Positions 18,596 to 26,367 of a DNA stretch of 64,000 bases are shown here, piece by piece. The stretch is from positions 372,001-436,000 of the forward strand of contig NZ_ATYX01000006.1 in assembly GCF_000427905.1 (NCBI RefSeq), in the 5' to 3' direction. Made by a program: the position numbers and the translations under genes. The notes beneath the pieces were generated by a model. It was not told where the DNA came from. It was given only the letters and a program-made list of their open reading frames with translations, and did not search any database. The stretch comes from Thermocrispum agreste DSM 44070. Its GTDB lineage: Bacteria > Actinomycetota > Actinomycetes > Mycobacteriales > Pseudonocardiaceae. The first letter of the stretch is position 1. Every line of letters starts with the position of its first letter.

Positions 18596-21319
18596 GTGAG
18601 TCCCCGCGCAGATGCCACCGCGAACAGTGACACCTCCGTGCCCAAACTACTGCTGATCGACGGCCATTCCATGGCGTATCGCGCGTTCTACGCGCTGCCG
18701 AAGGAGAATTTCGCCACACAGACCGGTCAGCACACCAACGCGGTGTTCGGCTTCACCTCGATGCTGATCAACCTGCTGCGCGACGAGCAGCCGACGCACC
18801 TGGCGGTTGCCTTCGACGTGTCCCGCAAGACGTTCCGCAGCGAGCGGTACAGCGACTACAAGGCCAATCGCAGCGCGACACCGGACGAGTTCAAGGGCCA
18901 GATCAGCCTGATCGAGGACGTGCTCACCGCGTTGTCGGTGCCGTTTTTCGCCAAGGAGGGTTACGAGGCCGACGACGTGATCGCCACGCTGACCACGCAG
19001 GCGACCGCCGAGGGCTTCCGGGTGCTCATCTGCTCCGGCGACCGGGACGTCATCCAGCTGGTCGACGACCAGGTCACGCTGCTCTACCCGAGCCGGGGCG
19101 TGTCGGAGATGTGGCGGCTGGACCCGGCGAAGGTCAAGGAGAAGTACGGCGTCACGCCCGCTCAGTACCCGGATTTCGCGGCGCTGCGCGGTGACCCGTC
19201 GGACAACCTGCCGAAGATCCCCGGGGTGGGGGAGAAGACCATCGCCAAGTGGCTGCAGGAGTTCGGTTCGCTGGCCGAGCTGGTGGACCGGGTCGACGAG
19301 GTCAAGGGCAAGGCGGGCCAGGCGCTGCGCGACCACTTGTCCACGGTGCTGCTGAACAGGCAGCTCACCGAGCTGGTACGGGACGTGCCGCTGGAGGTCG
19401 GGCCGCGGGAGCTGGCGGTGCGGCCGTGGAACCGGGACGCGGTGCACCAGCTGTTCGACGAGCTGGAGTTCCGGGTGCTGCGGGAGAGGCTGTTCGAGTC
19501 GCTCAGCTCGGCGGAGCCGGAAGCCGAGGCGGGCTTCGAGGTGCGCGGCGGCAAGGCCGAGCCCGGCGCGGTGGCCGAGTGGCTGGCCGCGCACGCCGCG
19601 AAGGGGCCGGTGGCGCTGGCCGCGCGCACCACGGGGTCGTCGATCAGCGCGGATCTGGTCTCGCTGGCCCTGGCCGCCCCGGACGGGGAGGGCCTGTACA
19701 TCGACCCGGCGGAGCTGACCGAGTCCGACGAGCAGGCGCTCGCAAAATGGCTGGCGGACGAGTCGGTGCGCAAGGTCAGCCACGCGGCCAAGACGATGCT
19801 GCACGCGGTGCGCTCGCGCGGGTGGGTGCTGCGCGGGCTGGAGATCGACACCGAGCTCGCCGCGTACCTGGTGCGTCCCGGGCAGCGGTCGTTCGCGCTG
19901 GACGACCTGGTGCTGCGCTACCTGAAGCGGGAGCTGCGCACGGAGACGGCCGAGCAGGGTCAGCTGTCGCTGCTGGACGGTGACGAGGAGGGTCCGGGCG
20001 GCGACAACGAGCTGGTGCAGGCGGAGCTGGTCCGGGCACGTGCGGTCGCCGAGCTGGCCGAGGCGCTGCAGTCCCAGGTGGCGTCGCTGGGCGGCAGCCG
20101 GTTGCTGCACGAGATCGAGATGCCGCTGCTCGCGGTGATCGACGACATGGAGTGCGCGGGTATCGCGGTCGACGTCGAGCAGCTGACCGCACTGGAGGCG
20201 CATTACGGCGAGCGGGTGAAGAACGCCGCTGAGGCGGCCTATCAGGTGATCGGCAAGCAGATCAACCTGTCCTCGCCGAAGCAGCTGCAGGTGGTGCTGT
20301 TCGACGAGCTGGGCATGCCGAAGACCAAGCGCACCAAGACCGGCTACACCACGGACGCCGACTCGTTGCAGACGCTGTACGAGAAGACCGAGCACCCGTT
20401 CCTGCAATACCTGCTCGAACACCGGGACGCCACCAAGCTGAAGGTGACGGTGGAGGGGCTGCTCCGGTCGGTGGCCGACGACGGGCGGATCCACACCACG
20501 CTGCAGCAGACCATCGCGGCGACCGGCAGGTTGTCGTCCACCGAGCCGAACCTGCAGAACATCCCGGTGCGCACCGAGGAAGGCAGGCGGATCCGCGAGA
20601 CGTTCGTGGTCGGCGAGGGCTACGAGGCGCTGATGACCGCCGACTACAGCCAGATCGAGATGCGGATCATGGCGCACCTGTCCGAGGACGCCAAGCTGAT
20701 CGAGGCGTTCCAGTCCGGGTTCGACTTCCACGCGGCGACCGCGGCGCGGGTGTTCGACGTGCCGCCGGACGAGGTCACCCCGGAGCAGCGGGCGAAGATC
20801 AAGGCGATGAACTACGGCCTGGCCTACGGGCTGTCGGCGTACGGGCTGTCGCAGCAGCTGCGCATCTCCACCGAGGAGGCGCGGGCGCTGATGGACGAGT
20901 ACTTCGAAAGCTTCGGCGGGGTGCGGGACTACCTGCAGTCGGTGGTGCAGGCGGCGAGCAAGGCCGGGTACACCGAGACGATCTTCGGCCGCCGCCGCTA
21001 CCTGCCGGATCTGAACAGCGACAACCGGCAGCGCAGGGAGATGGCGCAGCGCATGGCGCTGAACGCACCGATCCAGGGCAGCGCGGCGGACATCATCAAG
21101 GTGGCGATGCTGAACGTGCACCGTGCGCTGGCGGATGCCGGGCTGCACAGCCGCATGCTGCTGCAGGTGCATGACGAGCTGGTGCTGGAGGTCGCGCCGG
21201 GGGAGCGGGAGCGGGTCGAGGCGCTGGTCCGTCAGCAGATGGGCGCGGCGTACCAGCTGGCCGTCCCGCTGGAGGTGTCGGTCGGGTTCGGCCGCTCCTG
21301 GAACGATGCCGCGCACTGA
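18596..21319 (+). CDS. polA: DNA polymerase I
   Basis: 907-residue repair and Okazaki-fragment-processing polymerase. The N-terminal 5'-3' exonuclease (about 12-300) has LLIDGHSMAYRAFYAL, GYEADDVIATL, SGDRDVIQLV and GVGEKTIAKWL. The middle 3'-5' exonuclease-like domain (about 315-510) lacks the DxE motif and is presumably inactive, as in other actinobacteria. The polymerase domain has TGRLSSTEPNLQNIPVR, motif A MTADYSQIEMRIMAHLS, motif B in RAKIKAMNYGLAYGLSAYG and motif C LLQVHDELVLEV. GTG at 18596 fits a leaderless transcript from the damage promoter. Confidence 0.97.
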   Translation: MSPRADATANSDTSVPKLLLIDGHSMAYRAFYALPKENFATQTGQHTNAVFGFTSMLINLLRDEQPTHLAVAFDVSRKTFRSERYSDYKANRSATPDEFKGQISLIEDVLTALSVPFFAKEGYEADDVIATLTTQATAEGFRVLICSGDRDVIQLVDDQVTLLYPSRGVSEMWRLDPAKVKEKYGVTPAQYPDFAALRGDPSDNLPKIPGVGEKTIAKWLQEFGSLAELVDRVDEVKGKAGQALRDHLSTVLLNRQLTELVRDVPLEVGPRELAVRPWNRDAVHQLFDELEFRVLRERLFESLSSAEPEAEAGFEVRGGKAEPGAVAEWLAAHAAKGPVALAARTTGSSISADLVSLALAAPDGEGLYIDPAELTESDEQALAKWLADESVRKVSHAAKTMLHAVRSRGWVLRGLEIDTELAAYLVRPGQRSFALDDLVLRYLKRELRTETAEQGQLSLLDGDEEGPGGDNELVQAELVRARAVAELAEALQSQVASLGGSRLLHEIEMPLLAVIDDMECAGIAVDVEQLTALEAHYGERVKNAAEAAYQVIGKQINLSSPKQLQVVLFDELGMPKTKRTKTGYTTDADSLQTLYEKTEHPFLQYLLEHRDATKLKVTVEGLLRSVADDGRIHTTLQQTIAATGRLSSTEPNLQNIPVRTEEGRRIRETFVVGEGYEALMTADYSQIEMRIMAHLSEDAKLIEAFQSGFDFHAATAARVFDVPPDEVTPEQRAKIKAMNYGLAYGLSAYGLSQQLRISTEEARALMDEYFESFGGVRDYLQSVVQAASKAGYTETIFGRRRYLPDLNSDNRQRREMAQRMALNAPIQGSAADIIKVAMLNVHRALADAGLHSRMLLQVHDELVLEVAPGERERVEALVRQQMGAAYQLAVPLEVSVGFGRSWNDAAH

Positions 21320-21328
21320 ACCTGCCCG

Positions 21329-21368
21329 GCACCGTGGCCCGCGGCAGGTGGGCCGCCGGCCACGGTGC
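21329..21368. terminator. Bidirectional terminator between polA and DoxX gene
   Basis: GCACCGTGGCC (21329-21339) pairs with GGCCACGGTGC (21358-21368), 11 base pairs with an 18-base loop. It sits between two convergent genes, nine bases after the polA stop. Confidence 0.7.
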
Positions 21369-21376
21369 ACGATTGG

Positions 21377-21727
21377 TCAGCCGGCGACGAAGTACATCAG
21401 CGCGCACACCGCCAACGCCAGATAGAGCAGTGGGAACGCGATGTTGTAGTAGACGGATGCGCGGACGTGGGCTCCGACTGCGCACACGTAGAACAACACC
21501 AGTCCCACCGCGGCGGCGACGCCCAACGGCGGGACGCCGGCAAGCCCGATGACCAGGCCGGCTGTCCCCGCTCCTTTCAGCAGGCCGAGGTACGGCAGCA
21601 GACCGGGCTTCACGCCGACTTCGGCCGAGTTGGCGAGTACGAACTTGGCGCGGGCCAGGTCCGCCACCATGACGAACGCGTTGGCCGCGATGCACCCGAT
21701 CGTCAGCGCGAGCAGCACCGCGGTCAT
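21377..21727 (-). CDS. DoxX-like integral membrane protein
   Basis: 116-residue protein with four predicted membrane segments: TAVLLALTIGCIAANAFVMV; GLLPYLGLLKGAGTAGLVIG; PPLGVAAAVGLVLFYVCAV; and IAFPLLYLALAVCALMYFV. The LLKGAGTAGLVIGLAGVPPL region and the small size place it in the DoxX-like (DoxX_2) family. The ATG at 21727 has GGAGGG at good spacing and overlaps the stop of a short upstream frame. It is divergent from an ECF41-type sigma factor, a known neighbour class for these proteins, so it is a likely sigma target. Biochemical function unknown. Confidence 0.8.
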   Translation of the reverse strand: MTAVLLALTIGCIAANAFVMVADLARAKFVLANSAEVGVKPGLLPYLGLLKGAGTAGLVIGLAGVPPLGVAAAVGLVLFYVCAVGAHVRASVYYNIAFPLLYLALAVCALMYFVAG

Positions 21728-21783
21728 GAGCGCCGCCCTCCGTGTCGCCCGCTGATCCGTGGCACGCTGATCTGTACGCTCAT
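21724..21783 (-). CDS. Short upstream reading frame (19 codons) coupled to DoxX gene
   Basis: MSVQISVPRISGRHGGRRS: an ATG with a strong GGAGG five bases upstream, ending in a TGA that overlaps the ATG of the DoxX gene (ATGA). The encoded peptide is basic and resembles nothing I know. The arrangement suggests translational coupling or a leader peptide. It could also be chance. Confidence 0.35.
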   Translation of the reverse strand: MSVQISVPRISGRHGGRRS

Positions 21784-21855
21784 GGTGGCCTCCGTTCTGC
21801 CAAGACCGGTCATTGCGTGTTGGTCGCCCGTCATGACGTCTGGCAGGACCGAAAG

Positions 21856-22710
21856 GTGACCACTGCGGTGAACGTGACCGACACTTTCCAGGCGGAGCGC
21901 TCTCGACTGCTGTCGCTGGCGCACCGGATACTCGGCTCGCTCGAAGACGCCGAGGACGCGGTACAGAACGCCTGGCTGCGCGCACACGCCGTGCAGGAGG
22001 AGATCGAGAACCCCGCGGGCTGGCTCACCACGGTGACCGCGCGCATCTGTCTCGACCAGCTCCGGGCGGCCCAGCGGCGCGGCGAACGGCCCCTGCTGAC
22101 CGACGCGCTGGCCGACCCGCAGCTCGCCGTCGACGAGGAGTTCCTGCAGCGCGAACAGGTGTCGCGGGCGCTGATGGTGCTGCTCGACCAGCTCACCGCC
22201 ACCCAGCGCGTGGCCTATGTCCTGCACGACCTGTTCGGTGTGCCGTTCCACGACATCGCGGACGTGCTGGACACGACGCCGGCGAACGCGAAGAAGCTGG
22301 CCAGCCGCGCTCGGCAGAGGCTTTCCGGGGCGCCGGTGGCCGACGCGGCGCGGGCATCGGACTGGCGTGTCGTGGAGGCGTTCCTCGCGGCCGCGCGGGA
22401 CGGCGACATCGACCGGCTCGTCCGGGTGCTGGCACCGGACGTGGTCCGCACCGCCGCTGCCGAGCTGCTGCCGAAGGGCGGGGCCGTGACGATCCGCGGG
22501 CATCATGCGGTGGCCGGCGAGGCGCGGCTGTTCGCCGACCGGGTCGCCGCCACCATCCCGATGCTGGTCGACGGCATCCCGGCCGCGGTGCTCGCCCCGG
22601 GCGGCCGTCCGCTGGCCAGGATCACGTTCGCCATCGCCGACGGACTCATCACCGCGTTGGAGATCGCTCCGCTCGCCCCGGCCGACGACGTGCGCGTGCC
22701 GGCGCTGTGA
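21856..22710 (+). CDS. ECF RNA polymerase sigma factor with C-terminal SnoaL-like domain (ECF41/SigJ type)
   Basis: 284-residue extracytoplasmic-function sigma factor. The sigma2 region is RSRLLSLAHRILGSLEDAEDAVQNAWLRA (read in two parts), with NPAGWLTTVTARICLDQLR. Sigma4 has TATQRVAYVLHDLFGVPFHDIADVLDTTPANAKKLASRARQRL in segments, contacting -35. A C-terminal NTF2/SnoaL-like domain (about 190-284: VVEAFLAAARDGDIDRLVRVLAPDVV) is the fused regulatory domain of the ECF41 group, which replaces a separate anti-sigma factor. A perfect palindrome CGTCATGACG at 21829-21838 lies in the divergent promoter region shared with the DoxX gene. GTG at 21868 is an alternative start. Confidence 0.9.
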   Translation: MTTAVNVTDTFQAERSRLLSLAHRILGSLEDAEDAVQNAWLRAHAVQEEIENPAGWLTTVTARICLDQLRAAQRRGERPLLTDALADPQLAVDEEFLQREQVSRALMVLLDQLTATQRVAYVLHDLFGVPFHDIADVLDTTPANAKKLASRARQRLSGAPVADAARASDWRVVEAFLAAARDGDIDRLVRVLAPDVVRTAAAELLPKGGAVTIRGHHAVAGEARLFADRVAATIPMLVDGIPAAVLAPGGRPLARITFAIADGLITALEIAPLAPADDVRVPAL

Positions 22711-23046
22711 CCGGGCCGGCCGCGGCGGCCGGATGCCGTCACGGACCGGGCTGCCGGCTGGTACGCACCGCCGATCGTGTCCACCGAATGGATGCTCGGC
22801 CATCCGGCGGGGGCTGCGAATCCGGGCGGGGGATGCCAACATGGCAGGGAAGTGCGCAGATCGGACATACCGGTGGCGACCCGGTCAACCGGGTGAGAAT
22901 CGGCGCGATGGTGGTGCCGCGGGCGCCACGGCACCCCGCGGCCCGGACGCCGCTGCCACGGGCACGCCGTCCGAAGCGGACTCCACCGCCGCGCGCGCCG
23001 GACGGTCCGGGCGCAGCGACGCCGACGTGATCACGGAGGTGATCGG
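22711..23046 (+). other. Gap with hairpins, no gene recognised
   Basis: 336 bases before the SDR gene. It contains a 7-base-pair hairpin ACCCGGT/ACCGGGT near 22877-22892 and GGTGCCG/CGGCACC just after it. The leader has GGAGGTGATC overlapping the next start. I could not fit a known riboswitch and see no convincing reading frame. Confidence 0.35.
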
Positions 23047-23844
23047 ATGAGCCTGCCCGCGCCTGCCGAGGACGTCGACGTCGTCGTCACCGGAGCTTCC
23101 AGCGGAATCGGCGCCGAGCTGGCGCGCGTGCTCGCCCGGCGCGGGCACAACCTGGTGCTGGTCGCGCGCCGGGAAGACCGGATGCGGAAACTCGCGGACC
23201 AGCTGCGTACCACGCACGACGTCGCCGCGGAGGTGATCGGTTGCGACCTTGCCGCGCGGGCGGACCGGGTCGCGCTGGTCGACCGCATCCGGTCCAGGTC
23301 GCGCGTGATCGGCGGGGTGTGCAACTGCGCAGGGTTCGGCACGTCGGGGTCGTTCGCCCGACTCCCGCTGGCCCGGGAGCGGGAGGAAGTCGAAGTCAAC
23401 GTCGTGGCCCTGCTCGAACTGACCCACGCGTTCCTGCCCGGCATGGTGGCGGCCGGGCGCGGCGCGGTGCTCAACGTGGCTTCCCTCGCCGGGTTCCAGC
23501 CGATGCCCGGCATGGCCACCTACTCGGCGACGAAGGCCTTCGTGCTCACCTTCTCCGAGGCCGTCCACCAGGAGCTGCGGGGCAGCGGGGTGTCGTGCAC
23601 GACGCTCTGCCCCGGTCCGGTGGACACCGAGTGGGCAACGATCGCCGGGGTGGAGACGGCGGTGCTTCCGGCCGCCAAGGTCGGTGTGGAGCGGGTGGCC
23701 GAGGAAGCGGTCGCGGCCATGGAGCAGGGCAAGCGGGTCGTCGTGCCGGGCATGGTGCCGAAGACACTGGCCAACGCGAGCCGGGTGGCACCGCACTCGG
23801 TGCTGCTGCCGATGTTGTCGTTCGCTCGACGGATGCGGGGGTAG
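23047..23844 (+). CDS. Short-chain dehydrogenase/reductase
   Basis: 265-residue classical SDR oxidoreductase. The cofactor motif is TGASSGIGAELARVLARRG, followed by VARREDR, whose Arg after the second strand favours NADP(H). The NAG-like motif is CNCAGFG. The catalytic Ser lies in VLNVASLAGFQP and Tyr/Lys in YSATKAF; the C-terminal LCPGPVDTEW follows. Start ATG with GGAGGTGATCGG upstream. The next gene begins three bases after this stop. Substrate unknown. Confidence 0.9.
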   Translation: MSLPAPAEDVDVVVTGASSGIGAELARVLARRGHNLVLVARREDRMRKLADQLRTTHDVAAEVIGCDLAARADRVALVDRIRSRSRVIGGVCNCAGFGTSGSFARLPLAREREEVEVNVVALLELTHAFLPGMVAAGRGAVLNVASLAGFQPMPGMATYSATKAFVLTFSEAVHQELRGSGVSCTTLCPGPVDTEWATIAGVETAVLPAAKVGVERVAEEAVAAMEQGKRVVVPGMVPKTLANASRVAPHSVLLPMLSFARRMRG

Positions 23845-23847
23845 GAG

Positions 23848-24393
23848 ATGCCGAGACGCGCGGTCGTGCTGGGTGGTACCGGGATGCTGGCCGGAGTCGC
23901 CAGCCGCCTGGTCGACGACGGATGGCTCGTCGTCCTGCCGAGCAGGCGGTACAGCCCGCTGCCGGACTACGCCGAGCCGGGCAGCGGCCGGGCGCTGTGG
24001 GTGCAGGCACGCTGGGAACGGCCGGAGCGACTGGCGCGCGACACGGCGAACGCGCTCGGCGGCAAGGCCGACCTGCTGGTCGCCTGGGTGCACAACGAGT
24101 ACCGCAGGTCCGTGCTGTTCGCCGTGGAGCCGCTGTTGGCCCCGGGGGCCCCGGTGGTGGAGGTGTTCGACGCGCCGCCGGAGGACAAGTTCGCCGGCGA
24201 CGTCATCGCCACGCTGCCCGATCACCCGATGCAACAGGTCGTGCTCGGCTACGTCCGGGACGGCGACCGGTTGCGCTGGCTGACCCATTCCGAGGTGGTC
24301 GACGGGGTGCTCATGGCAGTCGAACGGGCGATGAGCGGGGCGCCGACCACCGAGCACTACGTGGGACAGGCACGCGCCTGGTCGGCGCGGTGA
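23848..24393 (+). CDS. NAD(P)-binding SDR-like protein lacking catalytic motif
   Basis: 181-residue Rossmann-fold protein. The N-terminus VLGGTGMLAGVASRLVDDGW is an SDR-like GGTGMLxG loop, but the usual YxxxK is absent: the corresponding region reads AWVHNEYRRSVLFAVEPLL. It may be a non-enzymatic or atypical SDR. Such short proteins are known in actinobacteria and Bacillus without a defined reaction. Co-transcribed with the SDR before it. Confidence 0.75.
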   Translation: MPRRAVVLGGTGMLAGVASRLVDDGWLVVLPSRRYSPLPDYAEPGSGRALWVQARWERPERLARDTANALGGKADLLVAWVHNEYRRSVLFAVEPLLAPGAPVVEVFDAPPEDKFAGDVIATLPDHPMQQVVLGYVRDGDRLRWLTHSEVVDGVLMAVERAMSGAPTTEHYVGQARAWSAR

Positions 24394-24400
24394 TCCCCGG

Positions 24401-25267
24401 TCACCGCAGGCAGGCCGCGGGCCGGCAGAGCCAGCGCGTCTGCACCGGCCGGTAGCCCCGGCGCGGCCAGAAGACCGAGGAGAGCGGGTTGGCCACGTCG
24501 TAGTAGAGGAACGTCCCGTGCTGCACCGAGGGCTCGAGCAGCCGGAGTGATCCCGCGACGAGCGCCGCCCCCACACCCTGCCCGCGCAGGTCCGGCAGCA
24601 CGGCCACCTGGCCGAGGTAGCCCCACTGGCCGGGCGGCAGCCAGCGGCGCAGCGTGGGGCTGTGCGCCGGATCGGTGACGCCGCAGATGGCCACGCCCAC
24701 CGCGATGCCGTCCAGCTCGGCCAGATAGACCCGCCCGCTGAAGTACACCGAGCGCTCGACGTGCTCGCGCATCAGCTGGTCGGCGTTGCTCCGCGGGGCG
24801 GCCCCCAGCACCAGCCCGGAGAACCGCGCCTCTTCGGCGGCCAGCTTCGCTGCCTCGTCGACGTCGCTCATGGTGGCCACCCGCACCCGCACGTCGGAAT
24901 TGCCGGGCGGGGCAGGGATGCCGCGCGGCCGTGTCGCCAGCACCGTGGTCGGGACCATGCCGTGCCCGAGCAGTGCGGGCGAAACCGCGACGTCGTGGCT
25001 CGGCCAGGTGATCTGCACCGCGCTGTCGTCGGTTCGCTCCGCGGCGGGGACCTCGCGATCCAGCCAGCCACGGAGGGCGCGGAGCAGCGCGTCCATGCCT
25101 TGCCCGCCGGTGTCGCCGAGCGAGGGCACGAAGTCCCACACCACGCGTGGGTGCCACACACTGAGCAGGTCGTCGGCGCCGTGTAACTGGCGGTACACCT
25201 GGCCACGCACCACGCGCCCGTCGGGCAGGGTGGCGGTGATGTCCGCGCTGTGCTGCGGGATGCTCAT
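24401..25267 (-). CDS. GNAT-family N-acetyltransferase with N-terminal extra domain
   Basis: 288 residues. The C-terminal GNAT domain (about 140-288) begins VRVATMSDVDEAAKLAAEEARFS and carries the acetyl-CoA loop QVAVLPDLRGQGVGAALVAGS (Q/RxxGxG/A) and YYDVANPLSSVFWPRRGYRPVQ. The first ~135 residues (IPQHSADITATLPDGRVVRG and WHPRVVWDFVPSLGD) match no domain I recognise. The ATG at 25267 overlaps the stop of the methyltransferase gene, so they are coupled. Target unknown. Confidence 0.8.
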   Translation of the reverse strand: MSIPQHSADITATLPDGRVVRGQVYRQLHGADDLLSVWHPRVVWDFVPSLGDTGGQGMDALLRALRGWLDREVPAAERTDDSAVQITWPSHDVAVSPALLGHGMVPTTVLATRPRGIPAPPGNSDVRVRVATMSDVDEAAKLAAEEARFSGLVLGAAPRSNADQLMREHVERSVYFSGRVYLAELDGIAVGVAICGVTDPAHSPTLRRWLPPGQWGYLGQVAVLPDLRGQGVGAALVAGSLRLLEPSVQHGTFLYYDVANPLSSVFWPRRGYRPVQTRWLCRPAACLR

Positions 25268-26115
25268 CCGGCCAGCTCGCAGCAGAAGATGGCGGTGCCG
25301 GGGAACAGCACGCCTCGCTCGGGGCCCCACTGGCCCCACACGCGCTCGTGTCCCTCCGGCCACTCCGGCTCGATCAGGTCCTGCAGCACGAACCCGGCGC
25401 GGCGCAGCGCCCGCACGTAGTCGCCGAGGGTCCGGTGGTATTCCACGTAGGTGGCTTGGCCCCGGGCGTCGATCTCCACGTACGGCCTGCGGTCGAAGTA
25501 GGACTGGATGACCTTCAGGCCCTCCGGGCCGGGATCGTCCGGGAAGATCCAGCGCATCGGGTGCGTCACCGCGAACACCCAGCGGCCGCGCGGCCGCAGC
25601 ACGCGCGCCACTTCGCCGAAGACGGCGTCCAGGTCGGGCGTGAACGGAATCGCGCCGAACGCCGAGCAGGCCACGTCGAAGACGGCCGTGCCGAACGGCA
25701 GGTGCGCCGCATCGGCCTGGATCAGCCCGGGCCGGAGCCCGGTGCGGGCGTTGGCCGCCCTGGCGTGGCGCAGCATGCCGCCGGACAGGTCGACCGCCAC
25801 CGCGTCGGCACCCGCGGCGGTCAGCCACCTGGCGCACATCGCCGCGCCGCAACCGACCTCCAGCACGCGCCGCCCGGCCACGTCGCCGAGCAGCCGCTGT
25901 TCCTCCTCGCGCAGGCCCTCCGGGCACCAGACGAAGTCCGCGTCACCCAGGAACTCGCCGTGCTCGGCCAGGTAGTCGTCGGCGTCGGCGTCCCACCACG
26001 CCCGGCTGGCGGCCACCGCCTCCGCCTGGCCGACCGGGCGCCTCGTCACGCCCGCGGTCCCGAGCAGCTGCTCGGCGGTGAAGTGGCTCGAGGCGGCCTG
26101 ATCCGGATCGCTCAC
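25264..26115 (-). CDS. Class I SAM-dependent methyltransferase
   Basis: 283-residue methyltransferase of the Methyltransf_11/25 type. Motif I is RRVLEVGCGAAMCARWL, the acidic end of beta2 is VAVDLSGGMLRHARAAN, motif II region ADAAHLPFGTAVFDVACSAFG, post-II EVARVLRPRGRWVFAV. C-terminal WGQWGPERGVLFPGTAIF is typical of an actinobacterial family near rpsA. I chose GTG at 26115 because TACGAT lies six bases upstream, the spacing of a leaderless start; an in-frame ATG at 26139 is an alternative. Substrate unknown. Confidence 0.82.
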   Translation of the reverse strand: MSDPDQAASSHFTAEQLLGTAGVTRRPVGQAEAVAASRAWWDADADDYLAEHGEFLGDADFVWCPEGLREEEQRLLGDVAGRRVLEVGCGAAMCARWLTAAGADAVAVDLSGGMLRHARAANARTGLRPGLIQADAAHLPFGTAVFDVACSAFGAIPFTPDLDAVFGEVARVLRPRGRWVFAVTHPMRWIFPDDPGPEGLKVIQSYFDRRPYVEIDARGQATYVEYHRTLGDYVRALRRAGFVLQDLIEPEWPEGHERVWGQWGPERGVLFPGTAIFCCELAG

Positions 26116-26280
26116 GCCGTGATCGTATCGATGGCCCACCCTGTTTGTGCCCGCGCAGCAGGGCCAAGTACGATGGGCCAGGCGCAGTGGGTTCGCGCTG
26201 CCTTGCCACCCGGCATCGCCGGGTTCGGGTCCGCGTACCGAATTGCGGTGGTCCGCCAGCCGTCATGTCAATTGCGGGCG

Positions 26281-26286
26281 TAGTAT
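26281..26286 (+). promoter_or_regulatory. Probable -10 box of rpsA
   Basis: TAGTAT in an AT-rich stretch 82 bases upstream of rpsA. No clear -35 is seen at 17-18 bases. The leader 26293-26367 is A/C-rich, unstructured and carries CCGGAGCAACCCACCTA before the start. Confidence 0.35.
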
Positions 26287-26367
26287 CAACCGCGCTCGGC
26301 CGCTGCGCTGAACAACCTGTAAACCCGACAACGACTACTCAATCCAATAACCGGAGCAACCCACCTA

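Noticed and set aside
22850-22960. Stretch with GGGAAGTG and GGGTGAGAATC resembling parts of a cobalamin riboswitch before an SDR gene
   Set aside because: The B12 box and the conserved order of elements are missing; only short hairpins can be drawn.
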